Shown here: positions 57,984 to 64,000 of the stretch, one piece after another
How the letters are laid out: each line of letters starts with the position of its first letter
Position numbering within the stretch: position 1 is the stretch's first letter
From: Kineosporia succinea
GTDB taxonomy: Bacteria > Actinomycetota > Actinomycetes > Actinomycetales > Kineosporiaceae
Direction of reading: 5' to 3'
Length of the DNA: 64,000 bases
Assembly: GCF_030811555.1 (NCBI RefSeq)
Contig: NZ_JAUSQZ010000001.1
Location: 7,127,241-7,191,240 of the forward strand
Made by a program: the position numbers and the translations under genes
Notes under the pieces: model-generated
Seen by the model: only the letters and a program-made list of their open reading frames with translations
Told to the model about the DNA's origin: nothing
Databases searched by the model: none

Positions 57984-59340
57984 CGGCTGCGGCGGCCCAC
58001 CGTTCGAGCCCGGCCGCGTCGATCGGCAGCGCGTCCGACAGCACCTCGTGCCCGGTCGCGGTGACGAGCAGGTCGTCCTCCAGGCGCACACCGATGCCGC
58101 GCAGTTCCGGCGGCACGGTGGCGTCGTGGGCGTGGAAGTACAGGCCCGGCTCGACGGTCAGCACCATCCCCGCCTCCAGGTCGCCGTCGCGGTAGCGCTC
58201 GTCGGAGGAGGCCCCGCAGTCGTGCACGTCGAGCCCGAGGTGGTGCCCGACGCTGCAGACCATGAACCGGCGGTGCTGCTGGCCCTCGGGGGCGAGGGCC
58301 TCGTCGACCGAGACCGGCAGCAGACCCCAGTCGGACAGGCCCTGCGCCAGCACCTCCATCGACGCGAAATGCGCTTCGCTCCAGGGCAGTCCGGGACGCA
58401 CCGCGGCCATGCCGGCGCGGTGCGAGGCCTCGACCAGGTCGTGCACGGCCCGCTGCTGCGGGGTGAACCCGCCCGCCACCGGGATCGTGCGGGTGACGTC
58501 GGCGGTGTACAGCGAGTTCGCCTCCACGCCCATGTCGAGCAGCAGCGCCTGGTGCGGCAGCACCGGCCCGTCGCAGCGCACCCAGTGCAGGATCGGCGCG
58601 TGCGGGCCGGAGCCCACGATCGTGGCGTAGCCCGGCCCGTTGCCGAACGTCCGCGCGTGCCGGTCGAACGTGCCCTGCAGCCAGCGCTCGCCCAGGTTCT
58701 CGGCGACCGCGCGCGGAACCTCGGCCGCCACCGCCTCGAAACCGCCCACGGTGGCGGCGATCGCCTCGCGCAGCTGCCCGATCTCCCACGCGTCCTTGAT
58801 CATCCGCAGGTCGGACACGACCCGCGCGACGTCCTCGGAGGCGGCCGGGGCCACCAGGTCCACCACCGGCTCGACCGCCAGGCCGAGCGCGGACGACCAG
58901 GCGTCGAGCCCGGCCGACGGCCCCACCCACAGCTCACCGTGCGCGACGCTGGCGTAGAAGTCCTTCTCCCCCGGCCGGGCCGGCGGCGGCAGGTACAGCG
59001 TGGCGTCGTGGCCGCGCCCGGTGGGCGTCATCACGAGCACCGCGCCCTCGGCCTGGCAGCCGGTGGCCCAGACGAAGTCACTGTCGGCGCGGAACCCGTA
59101 GTCGGCGTCCCCGTTGCGGCTCTTCAGGTCGCCCGCGCGCAGCACCACGGTCTCGCCCGGCATCGCCTCGCTCAGGCGGGCCCGGTGCTCGGCGGCGGCC
59201 GCCGCGGCCTCGGGCGAGACCGGCGCCGGCACGTCGCGCGACTCCCAGCCCTGCCCGATCCACTCCTGGAATCCCGGGCTGTGCTCCGACAGACGCGGCG
59301 GCTTGGTTCCGGCCCAGGCGGGGCGCTGGCTGATGCTCAC
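57955..59340 (-). CDS. M24 aminopeptidase P-family metallopeptidase
   Basis: 461 aa; GTG 59340 has GGAGAA seven bases upstream. An N-terminal creatinase-like domain is followed by the pita-bread domain with the five ligands in LLLDMGVEANSLYTADVTRT (two Asp), VGHHLGLDVHD (His), LTVEPGLYF (Glu) and VRLEDDLLVT (Glu). Removes N-terminal residues preceding proline. Probably cytoplasmic and monocistronic. Confidence 0.95.
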   Translation of the reverse strand: MSISQRPAWAGTKPPRLSEHSPGFQEWIGQGWESRDVPAPVSPEAAAAAAEHRARLSEAMPGETVVLRAGDLKSRNGDADYGFRADSDFVWATGCQAEGAVLVMTPTGRGHDATLYLPPPARPGEKDFYASVAHGELWVGPSAGLDAWSSALGLAVEPVVDLVAPAASEDVARVVSDLRMIKDAWEIGQLREAIAATVGGFEAVAAEVPRAVAENLGERWLQGTFDRHARTFGNGPGYATIVGSGPHAPILHWVRCDGPVLPHQALLLDMGVEANSLYTADVTRTIPVAGGFTPQQRAVHDLVEASHRAGMAAVRPGLPWSEAHFASMEVLAQGLSDWGLLPVSVDEALAPEGQQHRRFMVCSVGHHLGLDVHDCGASSDERYRDGDLEAGMVLTVEPGLYFHAHDATVPPELRGIGVRLEDDLLVTATGHEVLSDALPIDAAGLERWAAAAATAPQGPGR

Positions 59341-59397
59341 GTGCGGGTTCTCCGTCCCGAGCCGGCGGCGAGGCTCACGGCGCACGGTAGCAAGGGG

Positions 59398-60705
59398 CTA
59401 CTGCCTCAGCTCACCACCCCGGTCCCGCACCATCTCCCGCAACCGCGAGAACGTGCGTCCACTCCCGATCCCGTCGTGCTCGAACTCGTTCGTCACCCAC
59501 GCCCGGGCGTTACCCAGCCGGCTCAGCGTGTCGCGGGACAGGTCGGCGTCCACGAACACGTCGTCCGCGTAGACCGCCGCCGCCAGCGGCACCTCGTTCG
59601 CGGCCAGCCTCGGCAGGTCGTACAGCGGCGACCAGACCTCCTGCTCCGCGAGCGCGTCCATCGCCGGGGCGAACGGCCGCAGCGCGGTGATCTCCTCGAA
59701 CAGCCAGGGGAAGGCCATCTCCGAGGTGAACAGCAGCGGGCGCCGGTCCTCGGCGAACTCGGGTCGCCGGTCGCGCTCGCGCTGCGCGGCCCAGCGGAAC
59801 GGGCCGTTGGCGCCGTCGCCGTAGATGGTCTCCTGCAGCGTCCAGAACAGCGGGCCGCCGGCCTGCGAGGTACGCGACAGCACCGCCTCGAGGAACCCGT
59901 CGCTCAGCCGGCCGCCGGCGGCGAAGGCCTCGGAGACCAGCCAGTGCAGGCGCAGGTGGCCGGGCCCGAAACCCAGGTCGTTGCCGAGGGTCTGGAAGCG
60001 GCGCACCGAGAGCGGCGATCCGTCGGGCAGTTTCACGGTGCCGGAGGCCAGCACGTCGGCGATGGCCGCGACCGTGGCCTGGTCGTGCGGGTAGCGACGG
60101 TAGAAGTCGGCCGTCTTCGCCGCGACCCGCGAGAAGGTCCGGGAGTACACCGCCTCCGGGTCGGGCGGGGTGCCCGGGATGCCGCCGCAGACGTAGCAGG
60201 CACTGAGGGCCTCGGGGGCGGTGGACAGATAGGTGAGCGTGATCCAGCCGCCGAAGCTCTGGGCGAGGGTGGCCCACTTCCGGCCGTCGTAGTGATTGCG
60301 GCGCACGTGCTCCAGGTCGCGCACGATCGAGTCGGCGCGGAAGTTCAGCAGGAAGTCCGCGGCGGCGCGCCCGTCGGTGCCGAACCGCTCCGCCACGAAG
60401 GTGCCGTCGATCGGGGTGCTGCGCCCGGTGCCGCGCTGGTCGACGAGCACGACCCGGTAGTGCGGCAGTGCCTCGTCGAGCCAGCCGCCAGGGGTGCTCG
60501 CCCCGGCCGGGCGGGGGTTCGCGCCTCCGGGCCCGCCCTGCAGGAACGTCAGCAGGGGCAGGTCGTCGTGACGGCGGTCGGGATCGGTGAACTCCCGCAC
60601 GAACACCTCGATCCGCTCACCGCCGGGTGCCGCCCAGTCGAGCGGCACGTCGGCGGTGAACTCGCGCACCCAGGCGCCCGGCAGGGGGTATTCGACCACG
60701 CTCAT
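59398..60705 (-). CDS. Alpha/beta hydrolase, proline iminopeptidase-like
   Basis: 435 aa, ATG 60705. LLTFLQGGPGG is the oxyanion region, VVLVDQRGTGRSTP the S33 signature, and LAQSFGGW carries the nucleophile Ser (AxSxG instead of GxSxG). EFEHDGIGSG near the C-terminus provides the His. Clan SC peptidase S33 cleaves N-terminal proline or bulky residues. Next to an aminopeptidase P on the same strand, which suggests a shared role in proline peptide turnover. Confidence 0.88.
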   Translation of the reverse strand: MSVVEYPLPGAWVREFTADVPLDWAAPGGERIEVFVREFTDPDRRHDDLPLLTFLQGGPGGANPRPAGASTPGGWLDEALPHYRVVLVDQRGTGRSTPIDGTFVAERFGTDGRAAADFLLNFRADSIVRDLEHVRRNHYDGRKWATLAQSFGGWITLTYLSTAPEALSACYVCGGIPGTPPDPEAVYSRTFSRVAAKTADFYRRYPHDQATVAAIADVLASGTVKLPDGSPLSVRRFQTLGNDLGFGPGHLRLHWLVSEAFAAGGRLSDGFLEAVLSRTSQAGGPLFWTLQETIYGDGANGPFRWAAQRERDRRPEFAEDRRPLLFTSEMAFPWLFEEITALRPFAPAMDALAEQEVWSPLYDLPRLAANEVPLAAAVYADDVFVDADLSRDTLSRLGNARAWVTNEFEHDGIGSGRTFSRLREMVRDRGGELRQ

Positions 60706-60790
60706 GGGGTGCAGCTTTTCACCCCGACGGTGGACGTGGTGGCCGGGGTGCGCTCTCGCCGGGGCGATCCCGGCGGGCGCCTCCCGGGGC

Positions 60791-60882
60791 CTGACCGGCC
60801 TGACCATCGTGACCGGGCCGGACCGGCGTGACCGGCCGGACCGGCGTGACCGGGCCTGACCGTCGTGACCGGCCGGACCGGC
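60791..60882. repeat. 18-19-bp tandem repeats in an intergenic region
   Basis: Five imperfect units start at 60791, 60809, 60828, 60846 and 60865; the best ones read GTGACCGGCCGGACCGGC. Each holds the palindromic core CCGGCCGG or a variant. They lie between the stop of the HAD-like gene (60894) and the start of the hydrolase (60705), both minus strand, and could end the upstream transcript. Confidence 0.8.
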
Positions 60883-60893
60883 GGCGGGCGCGG

Positions 60894-61391
60894 CTACCCG
60901 ACGGCGTAGTTCTCGATCACGTCGAGATCGTCCGGCCGCAGGCAGCGGGTGGCGTCGGGGGCGATGAGCAGCGCCCCGGCGGCCTCGAGCTCCTCGCGCA
61001 CCGCGCCGGCCGGCGGGATGGCCTCGTCGTCGGTCCAGATCAGCCGCCCGCCCGCACGCACGACCGCGAGGGCGGCGTGCACCTTGAGCTCGCCGACCTG
61101 CTCGCGCGGGGTGCCGTCACCGTGCGGCAGGGCGAAGGCCGGCGGCACGCCGGGCAGGCTGAACAGGTCGTTGAGCTCGAAGGTGTGCCCGGCCCAGGTG
61201 CTGGCCCAGCGCAGCTCGACCCGCCCGGCCCGGTGCAGGGTGCGGATACGGATCATCAGGGCGGGGGCGTACCGGATGCGGTACTCGCAGCCGTTCGCCT
61301 CGAGGCTGGTGCTGCGCGGCGAGCGCCCCCAGCCGGGCCGGCTGCCGTTGATCACGCCGTCCAGGTCGAGCAGCCAGACCGGAGCGCGCAT
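60894..61391 (-). CDS. HAD-like hydrolase-related protein
   Basis: 165 aa, ATG 61391. WLLDLDGVINGSRPGWG (residues 5-21) is a DxDG-type HAD motif I, followed by LRWASTWAGH (motif II-like Ser/Thr) and later LIWTDDEAIP (motif IV-like Asp pair). The conserved Lys is probably K in GELKVHAA. Small HAD-domain proteins of this type are common in actinobacteria; the substrate is unknown. Confidence 0.75.
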   Translation of the reverse strand: MRAPVWLLDLDGVINGSRPGWGRSPRSTSLEANGCEYRIRYAPALMIRIRTLHRAGRVELRWASTWAGHTFELNDLFSLPGVPPAFALPHGDGTPREQVGELKVHAALAVVRAGGRLIWTDDEAIPPAGAVREELEAAGALLIAPDATRCLRPDDLDVIENYAVG

Positions 61392-61659
61392 GCGGAAATA
61401 CTGACATACCGCCCGGTCGGTCGACGGCATCATGTGAGAACAAGCGCACCCGGACCGTGCAACCAAAACGCTCGGTACACGACGGGTTTCCGGGGCGTCA
61501 CGCTCGGCGAGCAGGGCGGCGGGCCGGTCCGTCGGCATCGTCCCCGGTCAGAGCCCTGATGCTCGCTGCGGCGGTACTGACGAGGCGCTGCCGGGGGTCG
61601 GCACCAGCGTGGTACTACGACTTTGGTCCCAGGTTCAATGGCCCGAACTTGTGTGTTTA

Positions 61660-62352
61660 ATGTGCAAGGTGGACCCGAAGAGAACGTTAAATGGCCTTTT
61701 GAGACGGGTGACGGGATACGAGATCGCCCGCCCGGCCGGGCCCCGGGTCCCCAGCCAGGCCACGGTGAAGAAGACCGCCCCCAAGCCCTTTCCCCGGGAC
61801 TTCGACGACGAGCTCCGTGACATCATCACGGCGGTGCGCCCGTTCACCACCGCCGGTAACGAGAAGCTGCACGCCCTGGTCACAGCCACCCGGTACGTGC
61901 GCGAGCGCGGCGTGGCCGGGGCGGTGGTCGAATGCGGCGTCTCGGGAAGCGGTTCGATGCAGGCCGTGGCCCGCGCCCTGATCGCCGGCGGCGAGCGCGA
62001 CCGCGACCTGTACCTCTTCGATACCGCCCTCGACCAGGCCCGTGCCGACTTCGGGGCCGTCGCCTACCCGTCCGGGCACCTGCACTTCGTGCCCGGTCCG
62101 CTGGAGGAGACGGTTCCCGGGCGCGCCCCCGGGCAGATCGCGCTGCTGCGCATCGACACCGACGACTACGCACCCACCCGGCACCAGCTCGACCACCTCT
62201 ACCCGCGTCTGGCTCCCGGCGGGGTGCTCGTCCTCGACGACTACGGCTGGTGGAAGGGCGCCCGCCAGGCCACCGACGACTGGCTGCGCGAGAGCGGCGC
62301 CCAGCTCGTGCTGTGGCGCGCGGGCGGCGGGCGCGTGGCGGTCAAGCCGTGA
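61660..62352 (+). CDS. TylF/MycF-type class I O-methyltransferase
   Basis: 230 aa from ATG 61660 (GTG 61669 possible). Motif I VVECGVSGSGSMQAVARAL (usually GVWRGGS), LYLFDTALDQARADFG, LRIDTDDYAPTRHQLDHLYPRLAPGGVLVLDDYG with the metal-binding Asp pair. This family methylates sugar hydroxyls in macrolides and surface glycans. GTGA overlap with a GT4 glycosyltransferase points to glycan or teichoic acid decoration. The upstream 61600-61660 region is AT-richer with a TTTAAT -10-like box. Confidence 0.85.
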   Translation: MCKVDPKRTLNGLLRRVTGYEIARPAGPRVPSQATVKKTAPKPFPRDFDDELRDIITAVRPFTTAGNEKLHALVTATRYVRERGVAGAVVECGVSGSGSMQAVARALIAGGERDRDLYLFDTALDQARADFGAVAYPSGHLHFVPGPLEETVPGRAPGQIALLRIDTDDYAPTRHQLDHLYPRLAPGGVLVLDDYGWWKGARQATDDWLRESGAQLVLWRAGGGRVAVKP

Positions 62353-63779
62353 CCGGGGCCCCCGGCACCACCGAGCACCCCACCCGCTTCGACTTCCCGG
62401 CCGGTCAGTACCTCGCCGTCACCGCCCGCCTGGCCCTCGACACCGGCGGCCAGACGGCCATGTTCCTGCTGCGCAGCCGCGTCTTCGCCGCGCGCGCGGG
62501 CATCGCGCCGACCCTGGTGTCGTTCGACGACCAGCCGGACTACCCGCACATCCGCCGTCAGCTGCTGGCGCGTGGTCTGGTCGCGCCCTCCACGGTGGTC
62601 GTCAACCTGCACGAGTGGCTGCGCAACGAGCCCCCCGAGCTGGCCGCCGACGACGCCGAGACACTCCCGGAGACAACCGGCTCCACCGTCCAGCACGTCC
62701 CGCACCCCGACGGCACCCGGCATCTCACCACCCACCTCGACGCCGACGGCGAACGCGTCGTCACCGACCACCTCCGCGCCGACGGCAGTGTCTACCTGCG
62801 GCAGGGCCCCGACGGGATCGTGCTGGCCGACCGCTGCAACCGCGTGCTGCGCCGCTTCCCCGGGACGGGCGCGCTGCGGCGCTGGTGGCTGCCGAAGCTG
62901 TTCGACCAGCGACGGGTCCCGGTGTTCGTGCTGTCCGACAGCCGTTTCGCGACCCGCCAGCTGCTGGGCCTGAGCGGCCACAAACGGGTGCGGCTCATCC
63001 ACGTCGTGCACAACATCCACGTCCAGGAGCCCTACACCTGGGACTCCCCCGTGCACCCCACCCACCTGCCGGTGCTCGAGGCCGCCGATCGCCTGGCCGC
63101 GCTGGTGACGCTGACCGAACGCCAGCGCGACGACATCGCGGCCCGCTTCGGTCCCTCCTCCACCACGCACGTGGTGCCGAACCCGATCGACACGACCACC
63201 ACGTCCCCCATCGACCCCGGGAAACCGCGCGAGCCCATGCGTTTCGTGATGGTGGGGCGGCTGGAACGGCAGAAGCGAACGATGGACGCGGTGCGCGCGT
63301 TCGCGACGGTCGTCACCCGGGAGCCGGGGGCCACCCTGGACGTCTACGGCGACGGCAGCCGTCGCGCCGAACTCGAGCAGGAGATCGAGTGCCTCGGGCT
63401 GGGCGCCGCGGTGCGGCTGCGCGGGCACGTGCCCCGGGCGAAGGACGAACTGCGCTCGGCCACCGCGATGCTGCTCACCAGCCGGTTCGAGGGGTATCCC
63501 CTGGTGGTGCTCGAGGCTCTCGACGCGGGCTGCCCGGTGATCGCCTACGACATCGCCTACGGCCCGCGCGAGCAGATCACCGACGGGGTGAGCGGATTCC
63601 TGGTACCGCCCGGGGACACCGACGCGCTCGCCGACCGGGTGGTGCGACTGGCCCGCGACCCGCAGCTGGTGGCCCGGATGAGCGAGGCCGGACGGGTGAG
63701 CGCGGCGGGCCATTCGGTGGACGCGTATCTGGAGCAATGGCAGGGCGTGCTCCGCGACGTGGTCGCCCGGCGCGTCTGA
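62349..63779 (+). CDS. GT4 glycosyltransferase (TagE-like)
   Basis: 476 aa, GTG coupled to the methyltransferase (GTGA). GT-B fold; the donor-binding half reads MRFVMVGRLERQKRTMDAVRAF, LDVYGDGSRRAELEQEI and LTSRFEGYPLVVLEALDAG with the E-x7-E motif, then IAYDIAYGPREQITDG. These residues match poly(glycerol-phosphate) alpha-glucosyltransferases. Likely transfers a sugar to a wall teichoic acid-type polymer at the cytoplasmic membrane face. Confidence 0.9.
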   Translation: MTGAPGTTEHPTRFDFPAGQYLAVTARLALDTGGQTAMFLLRSRVFAARAGIAPTLVSFDDQPDYPHIRRQLLARGLVAPSTVVVNLHEWLRNEPPELAADDAETLPETTGSTVQHVPHPDGTRHLTTHLDADGERVVTDHLRADGSVYLRQGPDGIVLADRCNRVLRRFPGTGALRRWWLPKLFDQRRVPVFVLSDSRFATRQLLGLSGHKRVRLIHVVHNIHVQEPYTWDSPVHPTHLPVLEAADRLAALVTLTERQRDDIAARFGPSSTTHVVPNPIDTTTTSPIDPGKPREPMRFVMVGRLERQKRTMDAVRAFATVVTREPGATLDVYGDGSRRAELEQEIECLGLGAAVRLRGHVPRAKDELRSATAMLLTSRFEGYPLVVLEALDAGCPVIAYDIAYGPREQITDGVSGFLVPPGDTDALADRVVRLARDPQLVARMSEAGRVSAAGHSVDAYLEQWQGVLRDVVARRV

Positions 63780-63781
63780 GA

Positions 63782-63797
63782 CCGCCCCGAGGGGCGG
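63782..63797. terminator. GC-rich hairpin after the glycosyltransferase gene
   Basis: CCGCCCC (63782-63788) and GGGGCGG (63791-63797) are perfect inverted arms starting 3 bases after the stop codon. The 2-base centre would open to a slightly larger loop. No T-run follows. Confidence 0.5.
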
Positions 63798-63940
63798 CGG
63801 GTTCCGTCGAAAGAGGGAGTCCGCTGCTACCGAAGGGTGAAGGGGACGTCCGGGCGGGACCAGTCCGGGGACGGACGCGGCGGCGGGCCCGCGAGGACAG
63901 GCTGGTTCCGTACCGATCAACCGGACGGAAGGACGAGATC

Positions 63941-64000
63941 ATGCTCAGCAAGCGCATTCTGGCCACCGGCACCGCCACCGCCCTGGGGGTGCTGATGTTC
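63941..64000 (+). CDS. Secreted protein, N-terminus only (cut by window edge)
   Basis: ATG 63941 with GGAAGGA upstream. The 20 visible codons begin MLSKRILATG and continue ATALGVLM, a basic start followed by a hydrophobic signal-peptide core. Nothing can be said about the mature protein. Confidence 0.6.
   Translation, partial: MLSKRILATGTATALGVLMF

Noticed and set aside
58048-60831. 927-codon plus-strand frame, the longest open frame in the window
   Set aside because: Runs opposite the aminopeptidase P and the proline iminopeptidase-like genes, both with catalytic residues in place; the frame has no motif and a Gly/Arg/Val/Gln-biased composition.
62241-63920. 559-codon minus-strand frame opposite the glycosyltransferase
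   Set aside because: Shadow of the GT4 gene, which has full GT-B motifs and GTGA coupling to its neighbour.
1-64000. Search for tRNA, rRNA, riboswitches, insertion sequences, attachment sites
   Set aside because: No cloverleaf, transposase-like protein, terminal inverted repeats with target duplication or known riboswitch core was recognised by eye; a covariance-model scan was not possible.

Overview
The window comes from a high-GC (roughly 70%) actinomycete chromosome. The evidence is strong G/C bias at third positions, many GTG and some TTG starts, frequent ATGA/GTGA/TGATG stop-start overlaps, several apparently leaderless genes, twin-arginine and LxxC lipoproteins, and families common in soil actinobacteria. 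A Kineosporiaceae-like organism is possible, but the genus cannot be fixed from the sequence. No rRNA, tRNA, CRISPR array, insertion sequence, phage gene or replication origin was seen. This is core and accessory catabolic chromosome, not an obvious island.

Layout, 1-24 kb. The left end (2-6534, + strand) is a compact oxidative-catabolism cluster: two tandem GMC flavoprotein oxidoreductases (the first cut by the window edge), a VioB-type ferritin-like protein, a small FAD-dehydrogenase subunit-like protein, an IolE-type inosose dehydratase, a second xylose-isomerase-like TIM barrel and a predicted beta-barrel protein. trpF and an LLM flavin oxidoreductase follow on the minus strand, then a GAF-GGDEF diguanylate cyclase. 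Next comes a glycine-betaine-type ABC importer with two duplicated binding lipoproteins (9.9-13.9 kb, minus). After it are a tandem universal stress protein, a yegTUVW-like operon (GntR, ADP-ribosylglycohydrolase, NCS1 permease, PfkB kinase; 15.2-19.3 kb), a WecG/TagA glycosyltransferase, another stress protein, a secreted serine hydrolase, a small secreted protein and a quinone oxidoreductase.

Layout, 24.5-44.1 kb. The centrepiece is a roughly 20 kb catabolic locus. A FadR-type GntR regulator precedes an operon for an isocitrate-lyase-fold enzyme, a hydantoinase-type cyclic amidohydrolase and an N-carbamoylsarcosine-amidase-like hydrolase. A second run of 14 tightly packed genes follows: cupin, MBL hydrolase, RbsBAC-type ABC importer, NDMA-type alcohol dehydrogenase, aldehyde dehydrogenase, second GntR, old yellow enzyme, two SDRs, an FAD fumarate-reductase-like enzyme and two MmgE/PrpD proteins. 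Both transcription units start at operators sharing an identical 17-mer in which the TTGACA -35 box sits inside a palindrome; the second is a perfect 24-bp palindrome. Together the genes encode uptake, alcohol to acid oxidation, ring opening, amide hydrolysis, alkene reduction, dehydration and C-C cleavage of an unidentified substrate, possibly an N-heterocycle.

Layout, 44.1-64 kb. This part holds smaller modules: EVE protein / WYL regulator, Baeyer-Villiger monooxygenase plus lactonase facing a MarR regulator, GH1 beta-glucosidase plus sugar MFS transporter, a YczE-like membrane protein, a small lipoprotein, LysR facing an SDR, an SDR lacking its catalytic lysine, a methyltransferase, an MscS channel, an M24 aminopeptidase, a proline-iminopeptidase-like hydrolase, an HAD-like protein, a TylF methyltransferase with a GT4 glycosyltransferase, and the start of a secreted protein at the right edge. 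Several of these have clear inverted-repeat operators. Short GC-rich tandem repeats lie near 25.2, 52.2 and 60.8 kb.
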